Shown here: in pieces, positions 54,834 to 64,000 of the stretch | Position numbering within the stretch: position 1 is the stretch's first letter | How the letters are laid out: every line of letters starts with the position of its first letter | Assembly: GCA_033439795.1 (NCBI GenBank) | Contig: JAUTDP010000008.1 | Span: 992,001 to 1,056,000 of the forward strand | Source: Sordaria brevicollis | Taxonomy: Eukaryota; Ascomycota; Sordariomycetes; Sordariales; Sordariaceae | Length of the DNA stretch: 64,000 nt | Direction of reading: 5' to 3' | The notes under the pieces: model-generated | What the model saw: only the letters and a program-made list of their open reading frames with translations | Databases searched by the model: none | What the model was told of the DNA's origin: nothing | Program-made: the position numbers and the translations under genes

Positions 54834-56650
54834 ATGCCTGCCTTCAAGAGTTGGCTCGCCGCCGCCACGGCGATTGGCATGTGCCTGGGTGCTGCCGTCC
54901 CCACCCCTTCCTCCAAGGATCTCCAGGTCCTCAAGGAGAAGAGCCTCGCCAGCGACCTCCTCTTCCCTGTCCTCCCATGCGGCAAGTTCAAGCTCGAGGA
55001 GGCCACCATCGACCAGATGCAGGCTGCCATGGAAGCTGGCACCCTCACCTCGGTCCAGCTTGTCGGTTGCTACGTCCTCCGCACTTTCCAGACCGACCTC
55101 TACATCAAGTATGTACCTTCCAGTATCTCCACATTATGATACAGGCCAAAAGTCTAACACGGCGTCATAGCTCCCTCCTCCAGTACAACCCCGATGCTCT
55201 GTCCATCGCTGCTCAGATGGATGCTGAGCGTGCTGCCGGCAAGGTCCGCGGTCCTCTTCATGGCATTCCCTTCACCATCAAGGAGAATATTGCCACCAAG
55301 GACCAGATGGAAACCACTGCTGGCTCATGGGCTCTTCTCGGCAGCATTGTCCCCCGTGATGCCCATGTTGTAGCCAAGCTCCGCGAGGCCGGTGCCGTTC
55401 TCTTCGGCAAGGCTACCCTCTCCGAGTGGGCCGATATGCGCAGCAACAACTACTCCGAGGGTTACTCTGCCCGCGGTGGCCAGTGCCGCTCTGCTTACAA
55501 CCTGACTGTCAACCCCGGCGGTTCTTCTTCCGGTAGCGCCGTTGGTGTTGCTGCCAACGCCATTGCCTTCTCCATCGGTACCGAGACTGACGGCTCTGTC
55601 ATCAACCCTGCTATGCGCAACAACATTGTCGGCTTCAAGCCCACCGTTGGTCTTACTTCCCGTGCTGGTGTCATCCCCGAGAGTGAGCACCAGGATTCCA
55701 TCGGTACCTTCGGCCGCACCGTCGCTGATGCCGTCTATGCTCTTGATGCCATCTATGGCGTTGATGAGCGCGATGAGTACACCCTCGCTCAGGAAGGCAA
55801 GACCCCCACTGGTGGTTACGCCCAGTACCTCACCACCAAGGATGCCCTCAAGGGTGCTACCTTTGGTCTTCCCTGGCAGAGCTTCTGGCGCTACGCCGAT
55901 CCCGAGCAGATTCGCAAGTTGACCGCCCTTATCGAGCTCATCGAGGACGCTGGTGCCACCATCATCAACGGTACTGAGATCACCGACTACGAGAGAATCG
56001 TTAGCCCTTACGGCTGGGATTGGGATTATGGCACCAACCGCGGTTACCCCAACGAGTCCGAGTACACCGTCGTCAAGGTTGACTTCTACAACAACATCAA
56101 GACCTACCTCTCCGAGCTCGAGAACACCAACATCCGCTCTCTCGAGGATATTGTCCAGTTCAACTACGACAACGACGGTACTGAGGGTGGCCACCCCTGG
56201 CCCCAGGGTCACCCCGCCTTCTACTCTGGTCAGGACGGTTTCCTCGCTTCTCTTGCCACCAAGGGTATCAAGGACGAGGTTTACTACCAGGCCCTCAACT
56301 TCACCCAGACCTCTACCCGCAACGGCATCGATGACGCTCTTACCTACAACGGCAAGAAGCTCTCCGGTCTCCTTGTTCCTCCTGATGTTGCACAGGCTCC
56401 CCAGATTGCTGCTCAGGCTGGTTACCCCGTGATCACCCTTCCCGCCGGTATCCACTCCGCCAGCGGTATGGGCATTGGTCTCGGTATCATGCAGACTGCC
56501 TACGGCGAGGCCGAGCTTGTCAAGTGGGGTTCCGCCATTGAGGACCTTCAAAAGACCTCTGGCACCCCCCACAAGCGCACCCTTCCCCAGTGGAGGGACT
56601 TCCTCAAGAGGAACATCCCCGTCTACAACGTCTACGAGGGTTCCGATTAA
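54834..56650 (+). CDS. Secreted amidase (amidase-signature family)
   Basis: Exons 54834-55108 and 55171-56650 (62-nt intron with CTAAC branch) give 584 aa. A signal peptide (FKSWLAAATAIGMCLGAAVP) is followed by LTSVQLVGCYV, then GPLHGIPFTIKENIATKD with the catalytic-type Lys, the signature NPGGSSSGSAVGVAAN with the cis-Ser, and GTETDGSVINPA with the Ser nucleophile of the Ser-cisSer-Lys triad; all three are present. The C-terminal lobe includes DALTYNGKKLSGLLVPPD and GYPVITLPAG, typical of fungal members. Family enzymes hydrolyse amide bonds; the substrate is not predictable. Codons are almost exclusively C-ended or preferred, and with the TATA box this suggests abundant expression. The long minus-strand open frame over this gene is a by-product of that bias. 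Confidence 0.92.
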
Positions 56651-57044
56651 GCAATTATTTCGCTTTTCTCGATATACCCTAATTTTTGTCATCATGTTTG
56701 TTTGTGAATCATCATCAGCATCAAGCGAGTGTCAAGTCTCATCATGTAAGAAAGAAGACAGATGGAGTTAAGGGGTTGGGTACATACAATACTACTGTCG
56801 CATAACATTTGGGAAGATGCATATACATACCATCGGGCTGGATATATCCCCTCGTCCATTCCGGATTGTAGTTGGATGTTAGAAACTTATTTATAATGTG
56901 TAAATCACACTGCCAATTGCATATGCTGGTATTGTTTCTCGGATTGCTGATTCTCGTTTGCATGTGCCAATGAATTGTTGCAATGCATCCTCACTGCTTC
57001 TCCCGAGCTCTGGTGACTGCATCTCTATTACGAGGGCTGCCGCC
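56651..57044. other. Amidase 3' flank
   Basis: Terminates the last supported gene before the repeat-rich, RIP-mutated end of the window. Nothing else recognised. Confidence 0.4.
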
Positions 57045-57087
57045 CCCGTACCCCCGCAAAATTTGCCTTCGGCAAATTTTATACGGG
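57045..57087. repeat. Imperfect palindrome at the edge of the second repeat tract
   Basis: AAAATTTGCC (57,058-57,067) and GGCAAATTTT (57,071-57,080) face each other across TTC, with outer CCCGTA/TACGGG arms extending the hairpin. Confidence 0.8.
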
Positions 57088-57120
57088 TGGGCAGAAATTT
57101 ACTTGAAGCGGAGCTTAACA

Positions 57121-57212
57121 TTACCACCTTACGATTTTTTTTCAATATTTTTTTAATAATTTTTTTTATTAATTTTTTGAAAAATAAAACTACAAGGTAA
57201 GTAAGGTGGTAA
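57121..57212. repeat. Inverted repeat TTACCACCTTAC with AT-rich loop
   Basis: Perfect 12-bp arms at 57,121-57,132 and 57,201-57,212 flank about 68 bp of nearly pure A/T. This may be a small miniature-element remnant or the edge of the larger repeat. Confidence 0.8.
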
Positions 57213-57460
57213 AAAGACTCAGCGAAATTTTCGAAAATTTTCCTTCTTAAATTCCATCCGTCGGTATTTTTTTTTTCAAAGCCGTTTTTTTCGGCCGGCA
57301 GGCTAGCTACGGTCACGTGAATGGTACTATTGTACTCATCTCAGCTTACTTATTATTTTGGTACCCACTTTGTTGTAATTGGACCTACTTTCAAATGCTA
57401 AGCCTTAAGCGAGCCGCTAAATGCTAAGCGAACTTAACGGACAGGGATAAGGGGTCTAAT

Positions 57461-57511
57461 CCAGCCAATTCCAATTCGAGAATTTTTTTCCAGCCAATTG
57501 TAAGTCGAGAA
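57461..57511. repeat. Short direct repeat CCAGCCAATT...TCGAGAA
   Basis: Two 22-bp copies at 57,461-57,482 and 57,490-57,511 differ at three central bases. They lie in sequence that is not yet RIP-mutated. Confidence 0.75.
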
Positions 57512-57774
57512 ACCTCGGGAGGATTAACGTAGCAATTGTAGGGGGGTTACCGTATTATAGAAGAAGCTACGCTCAACGCTAGTCTTAATACAAACCCGCA
57601 CTTCCGAAACCCCACCCCCCCCTTTTTGCGGTAGTAGGTCTGAGTACGTTTTACGCGAAATTGCCATCGAATATAAAGTAATATATATTTTAATTGCGTT
57701 AAAATATAATTATACTAATTTTTTACTACTATTATTATTACTATTATATTATATCTAATGTTTAACGCTATATA

Positions 57775-60645
57775 ATAGCGGACCCCGATTTTAATTATAT
57801 CGAAATTTCCTTTCAATATTCGGATCTTCTATTATTTCCTAATAATTACTATATATTCGCGCCCGGTTCTCTAAATTTAACGTCCGAATTAATTCTCCCT
57901 CTAATTAGCCCTTCTAATCCCCTAATACCTACCTTAACTAATTATTAGCGAATATATATAATAAATCCTATAATTTTCCTTAATTTATAAAATCGGGAAT
58001 ATAATATATTATTTAAATTTCGTACGCCTATTCCTTTACTATTTAACCCCGAATAATTTTTTATTTTTAAAATTTAGAAGTTATAAAAGAAATATTATAA
58101 TTTTATATAATAATTTATTTATAGTTAAGTTAATATTAACCGATTTAATAAGCGTAAATTAGGGCCTTATATCCTCCAATTTATTAACGCCCTTTAAAAT
58201 TAAGAAATTTACGAGGCCTTATATTATTAAAATATCCTTTTATAATTTAAAGGCAAATTATATTTATATAATATTAAAGTTATTTAATAAGAATTTAAAT
58301 CTTTTATACGTAATTCGTATAATTAAAAGTAACGATAGAAATTGGATTATATTTCGGAAATTACGGGCGTTAATATATAAACGGAGTATTTTAATACCGA
58401 TAATTAATTCTATTTAGAAAATTTTATTATCCTTTTTTTTTTTATTAAATTATACGAATTTTTTATAATTAGCGGTAAAACGCTTTATTAAATTAAAGAC
58501 TTATATAATATATAATAGATTTCTACTATAATTAAATAAAATATAGTAGTATTGAAATTATAAATACCTCTTTTATATTTATTATTCGAAATTTTAATAA
58601 AATATTAGCGTTTTTATTAACGAATTTATAAAGTCCGTTCTAATTATTAAAAGCGTATTTCGGTATATATTTTTATAATATTTAATATTATTATAAATAT
58701 TCGTACTCTCTATATTACCGATTTCTTCTTATAAATTTTAAATTTATACCTACGGATAAATAACGTTAAAAGGCGTATTTAAAATACTTTTTCCAAATTC
58801 GGTATTTATATTTTATATCGTCGGATAAACGAAGTAATTAAATATTTTACGGAAATAGTAATAATTAGTATATTAGTTTTTAAATTCTCCTATTCTTTAA
58901 TTAATAATTTTAAGCGTAATATTAAACGTATTATATTTAACCCCGGCCTCGTTATTATATATAATAATTATAATTATTTTAATATTATTTAAAGTCCGGG
59001 TATTAATAAATAAAATATAATACGTAATTTTATAACGTATTTATTTATTAATAACCCGAATATAAAAGGCTTATTTCTTCTTAATTAATTTCGCTTTTAT
59101 ATCCTATTTTAAATAAATTAAATTATCCCTTTATTTATTCTAACCCTATTTACGTTTTGCGCCGCTATTAATTCGCTTATATTCGAAACGTTATAATTTT
59201 TATTTCTTATAATTTATTAGTATAATAATTTTCCCGATTATACCTTCTTTAAAATATAGCGTTATAAAATAATTAAAAATTATATTCTATAAACGCCCGT
59301 TATCGACGAAAATAAAAGGGATTTAACCGGCGTTTATCGTTTATACGATAAATTATTCTTTAATTTATTCGGTATACGTTAAGAGTAATTTAATAATTAA
59401 TTATTTTTAATTTATAGCGATTAAAAAACGATTTCGTTTATTTATAAAATTATATTTACCTAATCCGAAACGTATTCCATTTATAACCGAAAATAATAGA
59501 TAATATTAGTATTAACCTTCTTTTATATTAAATTTAATTTTATTAATTTTATTTTTTAATATTTTTAGCCCTTTATTAAATAAAATATATTCGGCTTTAA
59601 TAAGGTTAAATATATTAAGTAATATAAAATCGAATTTTATTATACTTTAAAACTCCTTTATAATATATTTAATTTTAGGATATTCGCTTTTTTTATATAT
59701 AATTTAGTTAATAGTAAATTCTTCGATTTAATTTATTTAAATAAAGAAATTATCGGAATTATTATTATAGAAAACTTTTATATATATAGCCTATATTATT
59801 TTATTACCTAATTCGACGATATATATACCGAAATTTTTATTTTAAAGGCGTATATTAGTAAATACTTTAATAGTAGTAATAGTATCGATATACAATTCTA
59901 TAATATTTATCGGTATTTTTACGCTATCCGCGTTTTTATTATTTTAATTTGCGCTATTAAAGTTGGAAATTATAATATTTTCCGATAAATAATTAATTTC
60001 CTACTTTTCTTCTTTTATAATAGAAAGAGTATTAATTATAAATTAAAAATATTTTACTTTTCGTAATTATTACGTCTGGAAATTATTAACCCTAATTTAT
60101 TTTAAATTATTTTATAATTTAGATTAGTATAATATATTATAATTGGTAATAAATAGAAAGAAATTAATTTAATATTAAAATATATTAACCGGTCTTTTAC
60201 CCTCGATATTAAATATTATAAGAATTTAATTTACAATATTAAATTTACTTTTATAAAGATATTAGTAATTAGTTTATTAATTATAACTATTCGTTAGGTA
60301 ATTAAATTAGAATTTGGGCAATTTAACGGGGGTAAATATAATAACCTATCGGTCGACGAAGATATCGTTAATTATATATATAAAATTTATATTAATAAAT
60401 TTATAATATAGCGTTAAAAAACTTCCGACCTTACCGATTTTAATATACTTAATTTATAATAGGATAATATATATATATTATATATAAGCGTACTAAACCG
60501 TTTTAATAATAAAGAAGTAAAATTAAAATATAGGGAAGATTAGGAATATTTCGGTCTTTTTAAATTTAAAAACGACGACCCTCCGATCGTTAATATTATA
60601 TTCAATATTTCCAATTTTAAAAGTAATAACGAATTAATTTAATAA
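57775..60645 (+). pseudogene. RIP-killed large gene, tentatively DUF6589-like
   Basis: A single forward frame runs without frameshift for about 2.87 kb (about 957 codons). The stops I saw along it are TAA or TAG, the codons RIP creates from CAA, CAG and TGG. It plausibly begins at 57,775, where ATA replaces ATG in front of GCG GAC CCC. Readable blocks include DPDFNYIEISFQYSD; GLVIIYNNYNYF followed by SPGIN...RNFITYLFINNPNIKGLF; LFLIYSD-x-KTISFI; CAIKVGNYNIF; and INPNLF, ILxFRLV. The order D/N-N-x-N-F/Y, (M)RN-x-T, GL, GDQ-K-T, AIK-x-GD, NY/LL, LVN resembles the fungal family DUF6589 as I remember it. This is a pattern judgement with no alignment. The element's mobility class is unknown. Confidence 0.55.
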
Positions 60646-60969
60646 TATACATTAATTTATATAATTATATATATTCTAATTACCGCCGTAAATAACCTAT
60701 TCTTTCCTTAATAATAGAAATATTAAATAAATAATATTTAATAAAGAATATTTAAATTATACTTATTTATTTTCTACTTTTATTCTAATTTGTAACCCTT
60801 ATATCCGTATTTTACTTCGCTTAGTACCACTTTATAGGGCGATATTTACCCATTTTAATTAAACGTTCCCGAATTGGATTATATATTAATATTATTCGAT
60901 TTATTAATATTCGCTTTAATACGGGTATATAATAATTTACCTAAGTTTTATTTATATAAAAGTAAAATG

Positions 60970-61085
60970 TATATTAGAATTCTAGGCTTTATTTTCGTAT
61001 AAATAAAATATATATTATTTATATAGAAATAAATTAATATATTAGAATTCTAAATTTCGCTCTTATATAAATAAAATAAATATAT
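60970..61085. repeat. Imperfect tandem repeat, about 68-bp period
   Basis: ATATTAGAATTCTA occurs at about 60,971 and 61,039, each copy followed by an ATAAATAAAATA-type stretch. Confidence 0.65.
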
Positions 61086-63063
61086 TAAATTTCTATTCTC
61101 TTAAAAGTAAAATCTAATTACGGTTCCTATTTACGTATAAACGAAGGTTATTTATTAATTACCTTTTTATTATTAAACGTAAAATATTATAATAAACGTA
61201 GAAAATACGTTCTTAATTTTCTAATTATTATCCTATATTATATTTAAAAGGTTAAGTATTTTTTTACCCTTTTTTAAAGTCCCCGCCTCCGGTTTAATAT
61301 ATTAATTAAAGACTGTTTTAACCTTTACCCGTATAATAGGAATTCCTACGTCCAATTTAACTTCGAAAATATACGCTATATTATAAGGCGCTTCTACGTA
61401 ATATATAGGGGTATTTTTATTAATCTTTAAATATAATACTTCGAAATATATATTAATAAAATAAATAAGTGCCTTTATAGCGTTAATTTTAGCCTCTATA
61501 TATTTAAATTAGCGTTCTAATTTATTTTAATTATTAATTAGTATATTATATTATATATTTTCTAAATAGTAAATTTTTTAGTTAATATTATTTAATATAA
61601 TTAAAATTTGTATTTCGCGAGCGGATTCCGATAATATATCCCTATAACGTATAAGTATTATATTATAAATATTAATATACGTGCGGTATTCTATTTATAA
61701 GGGAAGATTTATTTTCTTCGTTATTTAATATAAATTAAAATAAAAAGGTAAATAAGAAGCGAAATATATTTATTACTTTTATATTATTTCTTTTTCCTTT
61801 GCGCTAATTTAATGGATATTGTAATTCTTATGGAATTAAATTACCGGAAGTAGAAATTAAAATACGCTTTTCTTAATTGAAAAGGGGGGTTTGAAATATT
61901 TATTTAGAATATAACCGCTTTTCGTCCTATATTATAACCTTTTTGGGTAGTAATTTTTCGAATAATTTTGTAGTAGGGTACTTTAAATAATTATTAAATT
62001 AAATTATTAATTCTTTTTATTTTACTTTTTCGCTATTTATATAGCCAATTTTAATTTTAAATTATATTACCCATTTAATAAACGAAGATTAGGCAATAAA
62101 AACTTTATATAATAAAAAATTAAATATACGTAATATAATATTTAGTATATAATTAATTACGTATCCTATTTAATTTTTTCGTAAAAGAATTTAAATAACG
62201 GAATATAATTTAATCGATGCCGATTATATAAATAGTATATTAATAGAAAGGAAATTAAACGCTTTAATTTTAAAATAGGTTTATAATTATAAGTAATAAT
62301 TTTACGGCCGTTTTAATATTAAAAATAGAATTATTAAAATAGTAAATTAATAAAATTAATTAAGGTTATACGTTTTTAATATTTAAAAATTAAAGGGCTT
62401 TAAAATTAAATAATATAGAACCTTTTTATTAGAATTAGGTTTTACCCGTAGGAAGCGAATTTTATAAACGACCTATACGTATTTAATAGGAATCCGAATA
62501 TTAAAGATTTTAAGGGGTAAATCCCTTTTTATATTATAATGGAAAGGAAGATAATTTAAATTATCGAAAGGCGGGAGCGGGTCTTTTTATCCTCAAAGCG
62601 TTAATATAGTTATTAAAATGAGCCGGATATTATTTACTTTATTAACCTAATTATTTCCCTTTTTAAAGCGTTTTTCGTTAATAATTAATATATTATAATT
62701 CGGAGGAGGATATAAATTTCGAATTTTAATATTACCTACGGGTAATTCGTTATTATATATCGTTTTTATCTTCTTCTTTTTAAATAGTCGTTAGGTAATA
62801 AAGTACGCCTTTAATTTACTATCCCGACCGTTAAATTTAATATTTTTATAAATTAAATTCCGACCCCTATTAGATTTAATATCCTTATAAGATTAATAAT
62901 TATTAGAATCGTTCGGTTATTAGAAATATAAATTAAACGAATTTATTAAATGTAAATAATAGGATATTTATATATTAAAAATAATAATATCCGTATTATT
63001 ATCCTTAAAAATATCTTCTATAATAATATATTTATTATTCCGCTCTATAAGCCTATTTATAAT

Positions 63064-63450
63064 ACGAACGATAAATTAAAAGTTTAAAGGTCGTTTATAA
63101 TATGTTAAAAATATTGAAATATTTGTAATATAATTGGCGAAAAATTAAATAAAGTATTTTAATAATTAAACGGTAATATAAAGTAATAAATTAATATCCG
63201 TAGATTATATTTAGAGGCGTAAATAATAGAAGGTGGAAAACGAAACCTACCCGCGAAACGAATAATAAATTAAAAATTTAAGGGCCGTTTATAATACGTT
63301 ATAGGGATTGAAAATATTTATTAATATAATATATAAAAGGCTAAATAAAATATTTTAATAATTAAATGTAAAAAGATATAATAATAATTAATAATTGTAA
63401 ATTGTAGTTAAAAGCGTAAAGAATAGTAAGGGGTAAAAAATATAAGGAAT
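63064..63450. repeat. Diverged tandem duplication, about 194-bp unit
   Basis: ATAAATTAAAA, GTCGTTTATAATA/GCCGTTTATAATA, AATATT and TATTTTAATAATTAAA occur in the same order at 63,064-63,257 and 63,258-63,450, with many transition differences. Confidence 0.7.
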
Positions 63451-64000
63451 AAATTAGAATTAAAAAGGAAAGAAGTCTTAGGAAATAAAGTCGGAGGCGA
63501 AGTAATTTCGTTTTATTTCCTAAATTTTTTATTAAATTATATAATTTATAAACTTTACTATATATTTTAACGTTATTAATTATCCTTTTAAAGTATATTT
63601 CCTATATTAAGTTAATAATAAATTATATATTGGGGACTTTCCTTATTAAAATAATAATATTTATATAGGACGCTATATAGGGCGCCGGAAATAGATATTA
63701 AACGGAAATTCTACGTAAGTACGTAAATATATTAAATTGGAATATATCCGATATTTAATCATTAATTTGTAATACCGGCGTTAAATTTACCGAATAGAAT
63801 TTGTTCGCTTTATTGCTTCTATTATTTTATGATTACTTATTAATCGGAATATAGCGTATCCCTTAAGAAATAATTTATTTAATTATATTTATATAATTCT
63901 TAATCCGATATTTATTATAGGTTAATTAACGCTTCGAATAAGAATTTAATTATTAAGCGAACGAATTAAATATATTAATATACCCGAATAAATAAAATAT

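Larger units (their letters stand above)
57670..64000. mobile_element. Second RIP-mutated repeat tract (continues past window end)
   Basis: From about 57,670 to the end the sequence is strongly AT-rich and nearly lacks CpA/TpG while CpG persists, as in the LTR element. RIP acts on duplicated DNA, so this is or was a repeated element. The left part holds a degenerate large coding frame (57,775-60,645). From 60,650 to 64,000 I recognise no coding remnant, only small tandem repeats. The right boundary, termini and copy number cannot be seen here, and no LTR pair or target duplication was found for it within the window. Confidence 0.75.

Noticed and set aside
55325..56695. 456-codon minus-strand open frame opposite the amidase gene
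   Set aside because: It mirrors a strongly codon-biased gene; the absence of stops follows from the C-ended codons of the sense strand. Its composition (Gly/Val/Asp/Leu-rich) has no family features.
57670..64000. Giant Starship-type transposon
   Set aside because: No tyrosine-recombinase captain or element terminus could be recognised in the window; the idea cannot be supported.
1..64000. tRNA genes or CRISPR arrays
   Set aside because: Looking for B-box-like GGTTCGA sequences with a matching A-box and acceptor stem found none I could support; no spaced identical repeats of CRISPR type, which would not be expected in a fungus.

Overview
The window is nuclear DNA of a filamentous ascomycete, almost certainly Neurospora (N. 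crassa or a close relative). Two identical copies of the dispersed Neurospora-type 5S rRNA gene are present. Genes carry short GT-AG introns (54-160 nt in most genes) with CTRAC-like branch points. Two long AT-rich tracts are almost free of CpA/TpG, the mark of repeat-induced point mutation (RIP). Coding models below were built by reading splice junctions by eye; no alignment or RNA data were available.

Layout. 1-9.3 kb is a housekeeping block: the 3' end of an eIF5A-like gene, APC10/Doc1 of the anaphase-promoting complex (-), a small uncharacterised gene (-) head-to-head with the MRE11 nuclease gene (mus-23, +), TAF10 of TFIID/SAGA (+), and the mitoribosomal protein uS19m (-), which contains a 16-nt microexon. 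9.6-18.3 kb is one complete RIP-mutated Ty3/gypsy-type LTR retrotransposon on the minus strand, with 290-bp LTRs and a perfect 5-bp target duplication. 18.3-21.5 kb has no convincing gene and leads into a Zn2Cys6 transcription factor (21.5-24.3 kb).

24.8-57 kb is a mixed, partly accessory region: a small two-TM protein with a PPxY motif (-); a secreted, probably GPI-anchored S41-type protease-like protein with an in-frame TAG near its start (-); a tandem pair of paralogues of a family I do not recognise (shared DEAxACHxWVGQ motif); three clustered genes for secreted CVNH (cyanovirin-N homology) proteins with a 5S rRNA gene among them; a HET-domain (heterokaryon incompatibility-type) gene; a secreted AA1/Alt a 1-like protein; a second 5S rRNA gene; an F-box protein with a decayed duplication of its 3' end downstream; a Pth11-like fungal rhodopsin-domain membrane protein; and a secreted amidase with strong codon bias.

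57.0-64 kb begins with palindromes and short repeats and passes into a second RIP tract. It carries, in one uninterrupted frame of about 2.87 kb, the remains of a large protein gene that I tentatively assign to the fungal DUF6589 family; its stops are TAA/TAG as RIP predicts. The best candidates for something undescribed are the DEAxACHxWVGQ pair, the CVNH cluster, and this RIP-killed DUF6589-like element.
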